A stretch of DNA of 41,572 bases from Rhizobium ecuadorense. GTDB lineage: Bacteria > Pseudomonadota > Alphaproteobacteria > Rhizobiales > Rhizobiaceae. How positions within the stretch are numbered: the first letter of the stretch is position 1; every line of letters begins with the position of its first letter. Shown piece by piece: positions 7,208 through 15,829 of this stretch. The stretch is from positions 1 to 41,572 of the forward strand of contig NZ_LFIO01000637.1 of NCBI RefSeq assembly GCF_001187535.1. The letters are read 5' to 3'. The notes under the pieces are model-generated. The model saw only the letters and a program-made list of their open reading frames with translations. It did not search any database and had not been told where the DNA came from. The position numbers and the translations under genes are program-made.

Positions 7208-9753
7208 GCGCGTCGATCAGCAGGATCCTCACTATTGCCTCGGTAGTACTGCTTCTGGCTGCCCCTGCGCTGGCGCAGCAGGATACCGATTTTGCCGGCG
7301 AGGATGGCGGCCGTGTGATCGGCGGCCAGGCGGCGAAGAAGGGCGAATGGCCCTGGCAGGTAAAAATCCTGGCGCCCGATCCCGAACAGCGCGGCCGCTT
7401 CGGCGGCCATTGCGGCGGCTCGCTGATTGCGCCGCGCTGGATCCTGACCGCCGCCCATTGCGTCACCAGCGGCCGCTCCGGCAAGCAGGATCTCTTCGCC
7501 CGCGACCTGTTGATCGTCGAGGGCAAGTCGAAGATCGACAAGGTCATTTCGGTCGACGGGCCGGATAAGCCCGGCCTTGCCGTCGAAGACGTGGTCATCC
7601 ACGAGGATTTCGACCGCAAGGTCTTTGCCAACGACATCGCCCTGATCAAGCTGGCCGAACCTGCCGTCTCCAGGCCGGCAGTCCTCGCCTCGGCCTCGGA
7701 CGAAGACGTCGAGGTCGCCGGCCACAAGGCTGTCGTCACGGGCTGGGGCTACACCAAGGCCGATCACGGATGGGACGACAAATACCTGCCGACCGAGCTG
7801 CAGGAAGTCGAGCTGCCGATCGTCCCGCGCGAGGATTGCCGCGCCGCCTATCGCGACAGCTCGATGCGGATGAACCCGATCGACGAGCGCAATGTCTGCG
7901 CCGGTTATGCCGAGGGCGGCAAGGATGCCTGCCAGGGCGACAGCGGCGGCCCGCTGGTCGCTCAGCGCCCCGACAAGAGCTGGATTCAGCTCGGCATCGT
8001 CAGCTGGGGTGCGGGCTGCGCCGAGGCCGAACATTACGGCGTCTATACACGCGTCGCCGCCTTCCGCGACTGGATCGCCGCCAAGACCGATGGCGACGTA
8101 CCGAATGTCGAAACGCCGGCCGCCGGCGATCAGGTCGCCTCGACCACCACCACCGGCGCCGGGACGAAGCCGAGACAATCCGGTCAGAAACTCGCCAACC
8201 TCTCCATCACCACCCCGCCCGCCGGCGATACCGCCCCTGCCGCCACGACCGAAACGCCTGCCGACGATTCCGCACCGGCTGGCAAGCCGGCTGCCGAGGA
8301 ACCCGCCGTCCAGCCGCCCGCTGTCGAGACACCTACTGTCCAGGCCCCTTATGGCCAAACGCCCGGGATCCAAAGCTCACCCGGCGACCGTGTGCTGCTG
8401 ATCGGCATCGACGACTACGAGATGCGCGAGGCAAAACTCACCGGCTCCGCCACCGATGTGAAGGCGATGCAGCTCTTCCTGGTGAAGACGCTCGCCTACC
8501 GCCCGGAGCAGATCCACACGCTGACCAACCGCAAGGCGAGCCGCGAGGCGATCCTTGCTGAGATCGACGACTGGCTGGTACGCCAGTCGACGCCCGGCAG
8601 CCGGGTCTTCCTCTATTTCAGCGGCCAGGGTTCAGAGGAAATGGGCGCCGAGGAGACGACCAGCCCGACGCTTGTCGCGGCCGACGCTAAGCTGGTGCGC
8701 GAGGCAGGCAAGGTCACGGTCACCAACCAGATCCGCGAAACGGAAATCGCCGCGCGGCTGAACAGCCTCAAGGACCGCCGCGTCACGCTGCTGATCGATG
8801 CCTGCCATGTCGGGCCGGGCAGCCGCAGCGCGGTGGCCGCCCCCTCCGGCAATGTCCGTTGCCTCGGTCCGGCGCTGGCCGCGCTCGAACCGCCGAACAA
8901 GTCGGGCAAGGAAGCGAAATTCTCCTTCGGCGGCGAGAACGCCATGGTCTGGTCGGCCGTCAATTCAGGCCAATGGGCGCTGGTCGACCGCGAGGCCAAG
9001 CCGCCGGCCGGCGTCTTCACCCGCCGCTTCATCGAAGGCGTAGAGGATGGCGTGGCGCGCGCCGCCGACAAGCCGAATGTCAGCAATGCCGCCCTGCTCG
9101 ATTATGTCCGCCGCAAATCCGACGAATATTGCCGGACGCATGCGCAGGATTGCCGCTTCACGCCGGTGCCGCAATTCTACGGCCAGCCGGATGCGCTCGG
9201 CCGCGATGTCGTCACCGGCGAGGAAGCGAAAACCCCGGTCGCCGCCGTCGAGAACACGCTGAAGACGGACAATGAGGCCGGTGTTGCCGTCGACGTGCTG
9301 CCCGGCACCTCGGTCGGCATCGGCGACAAGGTGGCGATGCGGGTCTCGACCAAAAAATCAGGCTACCTGATCCTCGTCGATATCGATGCCTCCGGCAAGC
9401 TGACCCAGCTTTACCCGAACAAGCGCTCGATGGGCCTGAAACCGACCGCGAAAAGCGGCGACAACCGGCTCGACCCGGCCCGGCCGGTCGTCGTGCCCGA
9501 TGCGCGCAATCCCTATACCGGTTTCGAATATGTGGTGGAGGGGCCGGCCGGCGTCGGCATGGTCGTCGCCATCCTCAGCGACAAGCCGATCGAGGTGCTC
9601 GACCTGCCGGATGTGCCGACGCCGCTCGTCGGCCAGCGCGCCGCCTTCAACTATGTCTACGATCTCGCCCGAACTTTGAGGATCGTCGGCGACGACGAGA
9701 CCGGTGCCCAGGGCAAATGGTCGTTCGATTCCAAATTTTACCGCATCCGCTGA
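7204..9753 (+). CDS. Secreted trypsin-like serine protease fused to a caspase-like domain and DUF4384
   Basis: 849 residues. A signal peptide (1-24) and a short propeptide end in R37-VIGG, a classical zymogen activation site. The S1 domain has His85 (LTAAHC), Asp144 (NDIALI) and Ser247 (CQGDSGGP). Asp241, six residues before the Ser, predicts cleavage after Arg or Lys. A Pro/Thr-rich linker (about 300-395) leads to a caspase-like domain (from about 398, RVLLIGIDDYE). Its Cys534 (LIDACHVG) is present, but the usual His-Gly is Gln475-Gly (YFSGQGSEE), so this half may be a pseudo-peptidase. The C-terminus is a DUF4384 domain (about 690-800; SGYLILVDID, LTQLYPNKRS). The start overlaps the upstream caspase-like gene by four bases, implying translational coupling. 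Confidence 0.85.
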   Translation: MSASISRILTIASVVLLLAAPALAQQDTDFAGEDGGRVIGGQAAKKGEWPWQVKILAPDPEQRGRFGGHCGGSLIAPRWILTAAHCVTSGRSGKQDLFARDLLIVEGKSKIDKVISVDGPDKPGLAVEDVVIHEDFDRKVFANDIALIKLAEPAVSRPAVLASASDEDVEVAGHKAVVTGWGYTKADHGWDDKYLPTELQEVELPIVPREDCRAAYRDSSMRMNPIDERNVCAGYAEGGKDACQGDSGGPLVAQRPDKSWIQLGIVSWGAGCAEAEHYGVYTRVAAFRDWIAAKTDGDVPNVETPAAGDQVASTTTTGAGTKPRQSGQKLANLSITTPPAGDTAPAATTETPADDSAPAGKPAAEEPAVQPPAVETPTVQAPYGQTPGIQSSPGDRVLLIGIDDYEMREAKLTGSATDVKAMQLFLVKTLAYRPEQIHTLTNRKASREAILAEIDDWLVRQSTPGSRVFLYFSGQGSEEMGAEETTSPTLVAADAKLVREAGKVTVTNQIRETEIAARLNSLKDRRVTLLIDACHVGPGSRSAVAAPSGNVRCLGPALAALEPPNKSGKEAKFSFGGENAMVWSAVNSGQWALVDREAKPPAGVFTRRFIEGVEDGVARAADKPNVSNAALLDYVRRKSDEYCRTHAQDCRFTPVPQFYGQPDALGRDVVTGEEAKTPVAAVENTLKTDNEAGVAVDVLPGTSVGIGDKVAMRVSTKKSGYLILVDIDASGKLTQLYPNKRSMGLKPTAKSGDNRLDPARPVVVPDARNPYTGFEYVVEGPAGVGMVVAILSDKPIEVLDLPDVPTPLVGQRAAFNYVYDLARTLRIVGDDETGAQGKWSFDSKFYRIR

Positions 9754-9766
9754 AGAGGAGGGAAGC

Positions 9767-10939
9767 ATGCTGAAATCCACTCTGCTGGCCGGCCTTGCCG
9801 CTTCCCTGCTGACGCTTGCTCCAGCTCATGCCGGCGACGGCAAATCGATGCTCGCCGCGCAGGCCGGGCTCGCGGCCGAACTGATCGACCGCACGCTGGC
9901 AAAGGAGGGTGCTGCCAATATCATGGTGTCGCCGGCAAGCCTTGCCGCAGCCCTTGGCCTTGCCAGCCTCGGCGCCTCCGCCGAAGGCAAGGCCGCAATC
10001 GCCAAGGGCCTCGGCTTCGGCAGCGAGGTGAAGGGGCCGCAGACGGTGCTTGACGCAATGACCCCGGAAAAGCCGGCAGCCGCGGATACGCCCTTGGCGA
10101 CGGCGGTTGCGATCGTCTTCGACGACAAGCTGGCGCTCGCGCCCGACGCGCTTTCCATGCTCGCCACCCACCGGATCAAACCGTCGATTGAGGATCTCGA
10201 CGGGCCTGAGTCGGTCGAGCATATCAACCTCTGGGTCAAGCAGACGACGCGGGGCGCCATTCCCGTTATGCTCGACGCGCCGCCCGGCGGCGGCTTCGTC
10301 AGCCTGGGCGCGCTGTCCTTCAAGGAGCGCTGGAAGACCTCCTTCGAGAAAGAAAGCCCTCCGGCCTCCTTTCAGCGGCCTGATGGTTCGACAATTTTGG
10401 TGCCGATGATGCACCTCACAGGCGAGGGACAGAAATTCCGCTTCGACGAGAAATTCGCCGCCGTCGACCTTGCCTATACAGGCGAAAGCTACAGCATGGT
10501 CGTGGTGGCGGCGCGCTCCGGCAAGGGTGTCGCCGCCGCCGACCTGAAGGCGCTCACCTCCTGGCTGCAGGGGGAAAAATTCGAACCTGCCAAGGGCGAA
10601 ATCTTCCTGCCCCGCTTTTCCCTGAGCGACGGGCGTGATTTGATGCCGGTGCTGAACGCGATCGGACTGACACCCGAAAAGGTCAAGCATTCGGCCTTCC
10701 CTGGTTTTACCAAGGAAAACATTCGCTTGTCGCGCGTTCTTCAGAAGACGATGATCAAGGTTGACGAAAACGGCACGGAGGCGGCGGCAGCCACGGCAGC
10801 GATCACCGAACGCAGCATCGATCCCAAGCTCGTTCGCGTCGTCGCCGATGCCCGTTTTGCCTTCGCGCTCAGAGATACCAGAACCGGCCTGGTGCTGGCC
10901 GCAGGCCTTGTCGGCGATCCACTTCTGGCCGGCGAATAG
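9767..10939 (+). CDS. Secreted serpin (serine protease inhibitor, family I4)
   Basis: 390 residues with a signal peptide (1-22) and a full serpin fold: MVSPASLAAALGLASLGA near the N-terminus, INLWVKQTTRGAIP in the breach/shutter region, and a C-terminal reactive loop. The hinge at 336-342 (GTEAAAA) has the small residues needed for loop insertion, the mark of inhibitory serpins. The loop contains Arg349-Ser350. Counting 15 back to the hinge glycine puts P1 at 350, so Arg349 is P2 or, in a loop one residue shorter, P1. The start at 9767 has a GAGGAGGGA ribosome site. It lies 13 bases after the trypsin-like gene, so the two are probably co-transcribed and the protease is the obvious candidate target. 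Serpins are uncommon in proteobacteria. Confidence 0.85.
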   Translation: MLKSTLLAGLAASLLTLAPAHAGDGKSMLAAQAGLAAELIDRTLAKEGAANIMVSPASLAAALGLASLGASAEGKAAIAKGLGFGSEVKGPQTVLDAMTPEKPAAADTPLATAVAIVFDDKLALAPDALSMLATHRIKPSIEDLDGPESVEHINLWVKQTTRGAIPVMLDAPPGGGFVSLGALSFKERWKTSFEKESPPASFQRPDGSTILVPMMHLTGEGQKFRFDEKFAAVDLAYTGESYSMVVVAARSGKGVAAADLKALTSWLQGEKFEPAKGEIFLPRFSLSDGRDLMPVLNAIGLTPEKVKHSAFPGFTKENIRLSRVLQKTMIKVDENGTEAAAATAAITERSIDPKLVRVVADARFAFALRDTRTGLVLAAGLVGDPLLAGE

Positions 10940-10969
10940 AAATGCCAATGATTGCAGGGGGACATGTGC

Positions 10970-13375
10970 ATGAGAAGTGATCTGATCGCCCGCTACACGA
11001 TCGGCGAGCCGGTCTATGAGAACGAGTTCATCGTCTATCCCGCCCAGGACAAGCGGATGGACCATGCGGTCTTCATCGTCGCCCCCGATGTGGCGCTGAA
11101 ACTGGACAAGGCGCGTTTCGAGCGGGTCTGGACCTCGATCAACGAGGCGAAATCGCTGACCGCCCGGCGCTTCGTCGAAATCGAGGACCTGATCCCGCCA
11201 TCGCCGGAAGACGATAATTTCTATATCGTCGAAAAGCGGCCGTCGAAGACGCTGCACCAGTATCTCGACGAAACCGAGATGGTGGCCTATGAGCGCGCCG
11301 CCGAGATCGGCCGCCACATCCTCGAAGGCCTGGCGACGCTGCACGGCGCCGGTTACGCCCACAATGCCCTGACCGACCAGTGCATCTACGTCTCCGAGGA
11401 TTATTCCGGCCTGTCGGTCCGGATCGGCAATCTGCATCTGATCTCGAAGATCGGCGAGCACATCATCCCGCCCTATGTGCCGGAATTCGGCGCGCCGGAG
11501 ATCTATGCCAGCGGCACCTTCTCGGCCTCCGCTGCCCTCGATATCTACGCCATGGGCATGATCGCCTACAAGCTGTTCCTGCCGCGGCAGACCTATAACA
11601 GCGTCTTCGACAGCGTCATGGTCTGGGAAGACGAGCACCAGCGGGAGCAGAGCTGGAAGAATATCCATCTCGATCCCTCCAACGTCTTTCCCCGCCTCGA
11701 CGTGCTGATCCCCGGTTTTCCCGAGGGGCTGGCAAGCCTGATCGAGCGGATGCTGAGCCGCGACCCGGCCCAGCGCCCGCGCACCGGCGCCGATGCGCTC
11801 GGCGAATACACCAGGGTAACGACAGGCATTCAGCCGATGTCCTGGGATCCGCGCGGCGGCATGCCGCAGCAGCCGGAGGCGGCGAAACCGAAAAAGTGGA
11901 CGCCCGTCAAAATCTCGATGATCGCAGCGCTGCTGTTGATCTGCATCGGCGTCGGCGTCGTCACCATCCCAAAACTGCTCCGCCCGGATCCGAAACTCGT
12001 CGCCGATGTCGGCACCTGGAAGAAGGAGGCCGAAAGCCGCAAACAGAAGGCGATCGCCGCCAAGGCGCCGGAGCGCCCGGCCAGTGACCAGGCCAAGCTT
12101 TCCTATGACACGGGTGCGGCGGCGCTGACCTCCGCCGATGCGCTGCTCAAGGACGAAGACTACGAAAAGGCCCTTCCGGGCTACCAGTCCGCCGCCATCA
12201 ATCTCGGCAATGCGCTGATCGCCATCTCGAAGGAAAATGCCGAAAAGGCGAAAGCGTCAGCTTCGGCTGCCGGCGGCGACAAGGCGCCGAGCTTCGCCGA
12301 GGCAGACGCCAAGATGAAGGCTGCCGCCGACAGCGCCGCCGCCAAGCAGATGCACGGCGCCGTCGACAATTACGACGCATCGAAAACCGCTTTCGACGAT
12401 CTCGCCAAGGCGCTGACCGCGCTGACGGCGGCCGAAAAGAACGCGGTGGAAAAGCGCGAAACGGTCAACCGCATCGGCGCCGGCGACAGCCCCGACGTCG
12501 CCAAGGCGAGCGGCCTGATGGCGGAGGCCAAAACCAAGGCCGAGCAATGGCAGATGCCGGCGGCGACATCGGGCTATGGCGACGCCGCCAAACTTTTCGA
12601 CGCCATCATCGCCGACGTCATGGCGTCGAAGGACGAGGCGACGGGCCTGAAGCAGAAGGTCGCCGATCTCAACGCCTCGATCGCCACCCGCGCCGGCGCC
12701 GCCGATCCGACGCTTGCCGCACTCGCGCCGAAAATCGGCGAGGCCGATGGCCGCTACAGCGCCGAGGCCTATAAGCTGGCGGTGGTTGCGTACAAACCGA
12801 TCCTTGCCGATCTCGAGGCGCTGTCGGCCCGCGGCTTCTGCCCGGTTTCACCGACGCTCGCCTTCGAGACCGTGCCGGCGGGAAGTTATTCGCTGGAGAA
12901 TGTCCGGCTGATGACCGCCTCGATGAAGGAGCTCGGCGGCATGCTCGGCGTCGCCAATGGCGCCGTGAAGGTCGAAAAATCCTTCTGCATGCAGGCAAAG
13001 GCCGTCACCCGCGCCGAAATGGCGGCCTATTACGCCGCCAACTCCGATCCCGCTAGCGCCCAGGCATACAGCGACAATCCCGAGCTGCCGGCCGACGACG
13101 TGCCGCTGGCCGTGGCACAGAACTATACCGCCTGGCTGTCGAAACAGCTGAACGCCCCCGTCCACCTGCCGTCGGCAACCGAATGGATGGCAAGCGCGAC
13201 GCAGATCGCCACGGAAAAACTGCCCGACAATGGCGACATCATCCTGCAATGGAGCGCCACGCCTTGCGAGGCCGGCGGCAACGTCGCCTTCATGGCGCAG
13301 GAGGGCTCGACCTTCGTCGTCTGCTCCGACGCTTCGGCCGGCGGCATCTTCCGGGTGACCGCCGAATTGCGGTGA
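10970..13375 (+). CDS. Membrane pseudokinase with periplasmic helical region and sulfatase-modifying-factor-like C-terminus
   Basis: About 801 residues. Residues about 1-280 follow a Ser/Thr kinase fold (GLATLHGAGYAHNAL, FGAPEIYA, ALDIYAMGMIAYKLF, MLSRDPAQRPRTGADAL). The catalytic loop reads AHNALTDQC in place of HRDLKPxN, and no DFG is seen (IGNLHLI), so it is probably catalytically dead. One membrane helix (about 316-337) is followed by a long Ala/Lys-rich helical segment. The C-terminus (about 622-801; SFCMQAKAVTRAEMAAYY to GIFRVTAELR) has the layout of formylglycine-generating-enzyme-like domains without visible catalytic cysteines in context. Start 10970 is chosen because GCAGGGGGA lies seven bases upstream; 10952 (TTG) and 10964 are alternatives. 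It ends the protease/serpin operon and could be its transmembrane sensor. A diverged fragment of its 3' part lies at 35849-36199. Confidence 0.75.
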   Translation: MRSDLIARYTIGEPVYENEFIVYPAQDKRMDHAVFIVAPDVALKLDKARFERVWTSINEAKSLTARRFVEIEDLIPPSPEDDNFYIVEKRPSKTLHQYLDETEMVAYERAAEIGRHILEGLATLHGAGYAHNALTDQCIYVSEDYSGLSVRIGNLHLISKIGEHIIPPYVPEFGAPEIYASGTFSASAALDIYAMGMIAYKLFLPRQTYNSVFDSVMVWEDEHQREQSWKNIHLDPSNVFPRLDVLIPGFPEGLASLIERMLSRDPAQRPRTGADALGEYTRVTTGIQPMSWDPRGGMPQQPEAAKPKKWTPVKISMIAALLLICIGVGVVTIPKLLRPDPKLVADVGTWKKEAESRKQKAIAAKAPERPASDQAKLSYDTGAAALTSADALLKDEDYEKALPGYQSAAINLGNALIAISKENAEKAKASASAAGGDKAPSFAEADAKMKAAADSAAAKQMHGAVDNYDASKTAFDDLAKALTALTAAEKNAVEKRETVNRIGAGDSPDVAKASGLMAEAKTKAEQWQMPAATSGYGDAAKLFDAIIADVMASKDEATGLKQKVADLNASIATRAGAADPTLAALAPKIGEADGRYSAEAYKLAVVAYKPILADLEALSARGFCPVSPTLAFETVPAGSYSLENVRLMTASMKELGGMLGVANGAVKVEKSFCMQAKAVTRAEMAAYYAANSDPASAQAYSDNPELPADDVPLAVAQNYTAWLSKQLNAPVHLPSATEWMASATQIATEKLPDNGDIILQWSATPCEAGGNVAFMAQEGSTFVVCSDASAGGIFRVTAELR

Positions 13376-13648
13376 ATGATCGAAAGGGTGGAGACCGAAA
13401 AGCAAAGCGGTCTGCCGCGCGTCACGGGCAGGGCAATTTGTCACAAAGCCCGTATGCCGCAACCGATGCAACCCTTGTCGACGCAGGGCAGGGCGCGCCT
13501 CGTCAAAAGGTCGTAGAGCGCCTTTTTTCCTGATTCGGCAACCTCGCGCTGAGGCGGTACGCCTCACCAAATTTCAATTCCAACTTTCATAAAATGCGGT
13601 ATATTAGAGATGGGGACTGAGTATCCCCGCCTTGAGGGGTCGAGGACA

Positions 13649-13960
13649 ATGTGCTGGAATACATCAGCAGCATTCACGCCGGTCGGTTTTGCTTTGCGAG
13701 GTCCGGCATCTCGCAAGATCGTATGGACGCTTGGAGACGCGGCGCGTCTCCTGATGAACGACTGGCCTTTCGATGACGGCGAAGAATATGTGGCTGCCGT
13801 CAAAGCCTGCGTCGACGCCATCAGCGGAAAAATTGCCCCGGAACAATTCCGGGAAGCGCTTCTGCGTGCGGCTGAAGAGGCCGGTATCGCCGCTCTCTGT
13901 CTCGTCCCGCAGGGCGTGGCAGCGCGACAACCGGACCTGCCGTCGAAGGCGCAAAGATAG
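13649..13960 (+). CDS. DUF982-like small protein
   Basis: 103 residues. The pattern of an aromatic/Val strand, TLGDAARLLMNDWPFDDGEEY, an AVKACVDAISG helix and a final ALLRAAEEAGI helix matches DUF982, a family abundant in rhizobia, usually on plasmids and in islands, and of unknown function. ATG at 13649 follows GAGGGGTCGAGGAC. A start at 13610 would add 13 residues without family resemblance. No signal peptide is seen. It stands alone between the pseudokinase gene and the pentapeptide-repeat gene. Confidence 0.65.
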   Translation: MCWNTSAAFTPVGFALRGPASRKIVWTLGDAARLLMNDWPFDDGEEYVAAVKACVDAISGKIAPEQFREALLRAAEEAGIAALCLVPQGVAARQPDLPSKAQR

Positions 13961-14031
13961 TCCCAATTTCGAGACGCTAACGCAGGTTTGCGCCACAAGC
14001 GATCATTGCCGGCATCGCGGAGGAAACGACA

Positions 14032-14412
14032 ATGAGCGACCACCAAGAGCACAACCCATTTGATGGCCCTCAGATGCAAGGAATGCATTACGAGCGGGCC
14101 GATTTGTCAGGCGCTAATTTCGATGGCGTAAACCTCGCAGACGCACAGTTTTACGCTGTATTGACTAAGGCAAAATTCACCGACAGCAATTTAAGTGAAG
14201 CGGTTTTTGACGATATCAGCCTTGCGGATGCGCGCTTTAACAACGTCAACCTGTCTGGAGCCGCCATCACCAATGCAAATCTATCGCGATTGACCATAAG
14301 CGGCGTTACGTTGGCAGATTCAGACATCAACGATGCCGATTTGACTGGGATGCGGATCAATGGCGTTCTCGTAACCGATCTACTCATGGCCTATGAAAAG
14401 GCGAAAACCTGA
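14032..14412 (+). CDS. Pentapeptide-repeat protein
   Basis: 126 residues built almost wholly of A(D/N)LXX-type pentapeptides from residue about 22 to 112: ADLSG ANFDG VNLAD AQFYA, then AVFDD ISLAD ARFNN VNLSG, and so on. Such repeats fold as a right-handed quadrilateral beta-helix. Known members include gyrase-protecting DNA mimics, but most have no known role and nothing here points to one. The start has a good GGAGG ribosome site (AGGAAACGACA before ATG). No signal peptide. Confidence 0.8.
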   Translation: MSDHQEHNPFDGPQMQGMHYERADLSGANFDGVNLADAQFYAVLTKAKFTDSNLSEAVFDDISLADARFNNVNLSGAAITNANLSRLTISGVTLADSDINDADLTGMRINGVLVTDLLMAYEKAKT

Positions 14413-14432
14413 AGGCCATTTACTTCCGAGAC

Positions 14433-14450
14433 AACGCACAACGTTGCGTT
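14433..14450. terminator. Possible bidirectional hairpin between convergent genes
   Basis: The 6-base arms AACGCA and TGCGTT enclose six bases in the 71-base gap between the pentapeptide-repeat gene and the convergent clpP. There is no T-run of note, so it is only a weak terminator candidate. Confidence 0.25.
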
Positions 14451-14483
14451 AATCGGGATTTTGCCACAACGGGGCCATATCCC

Positions 14484-15095
14484 TTACTCATCGGCAGGGG
14501 CTTCGCGGACCTGCATGATCTTGTCGATCAAGCCCCATTCCAATGCTTCTTGCGACGTCATGAAGCGGTCGCGGTCCATAGCGCGTTCAAAATCCTCATA
14601 GGAGCGCCCGCAATGTTCCGCGTAGAGCCGTGTCATACGCTGCTTTGTTTTCAGGATTTCCTCGGCGTGAATTTGCATATCGGACGCCTGCCCCTGAAAG
14701 CCGCCTGACGGCTGGTGGATCAGCATGCTTGCATTTGGCAGGGCGGCCCGCTCGCCCGGCTCGCCCGCCATCAGTAGAAACGATCCCATAGAGCGGGCCG
14801 TGCCCATGCAGAGCGTGTGAACCGGCGCGCGGATGTAGCGCATGGTGTCATACATGGCGAGGCCGCTGGTCACGACGCCGCCCGGCGAATTGATATAGAG
14901 GTAGATGGGTTTTTTGGGGTTTTCTGCTTCCAGAAACAGCAGCTGGGCGCAGACGAGGGCCGAAACGGTGTCGTTCACCTCGCCATTGAGGAAGACAATC
15001 CGCTCGCGCAGAAGCCGGGAATAAATATCGAATGATCGTTCTCCCCGACTGGACTGCTCTACGACCATGGGGACGAGTTGCATCGCTTCGCGCAT
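14484..15095 (-). CDS. clpP: ATP-dependent Clp protease proteolytic subunit (accessory paralogue)
   Basis: 203 residues. ClpP forms tetradecameric proteolytic chambers fed by Clp AAA+ unfoldases in the cytoplasm. The catalytic triad is intact: Ser102 in TARSMGS, His127 in LIHQPSGG, Asp176 in DRDRF. The oxyanion-side motif INSPGG is also present. The usual GQAASMG is GTARSMG here. ATG at 15095 has GGAGGT five bases upstream; the longer frame from 15119 has no such site. The N-terminal axial-loop sequence [23 protein letters not shown] is standard. No ATPase or adaptor gene is adjacent. Its isolated place among accessory genes suggests it is an extra ClpP, as often found in rhizobia, and not the housekeeping copy. 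Confidence 0.88.
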   Translation of the reverse strand: MREAMQLVPMVVEQSSRGERSFDIYSRLLRERIVFLNGEVNDTVSALVCAQLLFLEAENPKKPIYLYINSPGGVVTSGLAMYDTMRYIRAPVHTLCMGTARSMGSFLLMAGEPGERAALPNASMLIHQPSGGFQGQASDMQIHAEEILKTKQRMTRLYAEHCGRSYEDFERAMDRDRFMTSQEALEWGLIDKIMQVREAPADE

Positions 15096-15140
15096 CGGCG
15101 ACCTCCAAACTCTCAGCATGTTAGGGGTAGGCTCGCCGCG

Positions 15141-15500
15141 TCAGGCGGCGAGCATGAGGAGCGGGCTGTTGCTGTTCGCCGCCGCCCTCGCCATTCGGTC
15201 GGTTCTTACATCCGTCAGTTCGTGGACGATCCGAAGGCAGGTTCCGCCCGTCGCGTTCGGTGTGATCGTGAACGTCACGGTGCTTTCGAGGAATGGCGGG
15301 CTGTCGTCGCGCAGCTTGTAGCGGACTTCATGGCCGGGGGTGACGGTGATCGCATCGGGATCGGCCAATGCCTCCTTCGGCAACCACCTTTCCCGAAGTT
15401 CGGGAACGGTGATGGCACGCCAGACCTTTTGCGGCGGATCGCCCAGCTCAAACTCCAGCTCGACGCCGCTATCCCTCTCCTTGGTCTTCGCTTCGTTCAT
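15141..15500 (-). CDS. SRPBCC/AHSA1-family protein
   Basis: 119 residues. The order of motifs (VELEFELGDPPQKVWRAITVPELRERWLP, then beta strands, then CLRIVHELTD and a C-terminal helix) is that of the START/SRPBCC superfamily, AHSA1-like branch. These small proteins have a hydrophobic ligand cavity; the ligand is unknown here. The start codon overlaps the stop of the upstream arsR-type gene (ATGA at 15497-15500). This is the very common ArsR-SRPBCC pair in which the regulator governs its partner. A longer frame to 15575 lies entirely inside the regulator and is not needed. Confidence 0.8.
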   Translation of the reverse strand: MNEAKTKERDSGVELEFELGDPPQKVWRAITVPELRERWLPKEALADPDAITVTPGHEVRYKLRDDSPPFLESTVTFTITPNATGGTCLRIVHELTDVRTDRMARAAANSNSPLLMLAA

Positions 15501-15811
15501 TGATCCATATCCTTCAGCAAGACTTTGAGTGCTGCGATACGCTCCGGCCAATAGGCGCGGTATTTTGCGAGCCACTGGGCGATGAGAGCCAACCCATCGG
15601 GATCGACTTCGTAATTCACGAAACGCCCCTGTCGTTCTTCCCTCACGAGCTTTGCACTGCGCAGAACCGCAAGGTGCTGCGACATTGCCGGCTGGCTGAT
15701 CTCCATGCCTTCACGCAAGGCGCTGGCGTTCATGCTGCCTGCCGCCAGCTTCTCAAAGATCGCGCGGCGGGTCGGGTCTGCCAAAGCTCGGAAAAAGTCA
15801 TGCTCGATCAT
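15497..15811 (-). CDS. ArsR-family winged-helix transcriptional regulator
   Basis: 104 residues from ATG at 15811. The typical sequence FFRALADPTRRAIFEKL is followed by the recognition helix ISQPAMSQHLAVLRSAKLV and the wing REERQGRFVNYEVDP. No metal-binding Cys pair of the arsenic or zinc sensors is present, so it belongs to the metal-free branch that usually sits beside SRPBCC genes. It probably represses its own two-gene operon. The promoter would lie in the 15812-16000 region. Confidence 0.82.
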   Translation of the reverse strand: MIEHDFFRALADPTRRAIFEKLAAGSMNASALREGMEISQPAMSQHLAVLRSAKLVREERQGRFVNYEVDPDGLALIAQWLAKYRAYWPERIAALKVLLKDMDQ

Positions 15812-15829
15812 GCCAATACATAAGCACAC

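Noticed and set aside
9647..11668. 673-residue minus-strand frame
   Set aside because: It lies antisense to the serpin and pseudokinase genes; its His/Arg/Gly-rich composition is typical of the shadow of a GC-rich gene.
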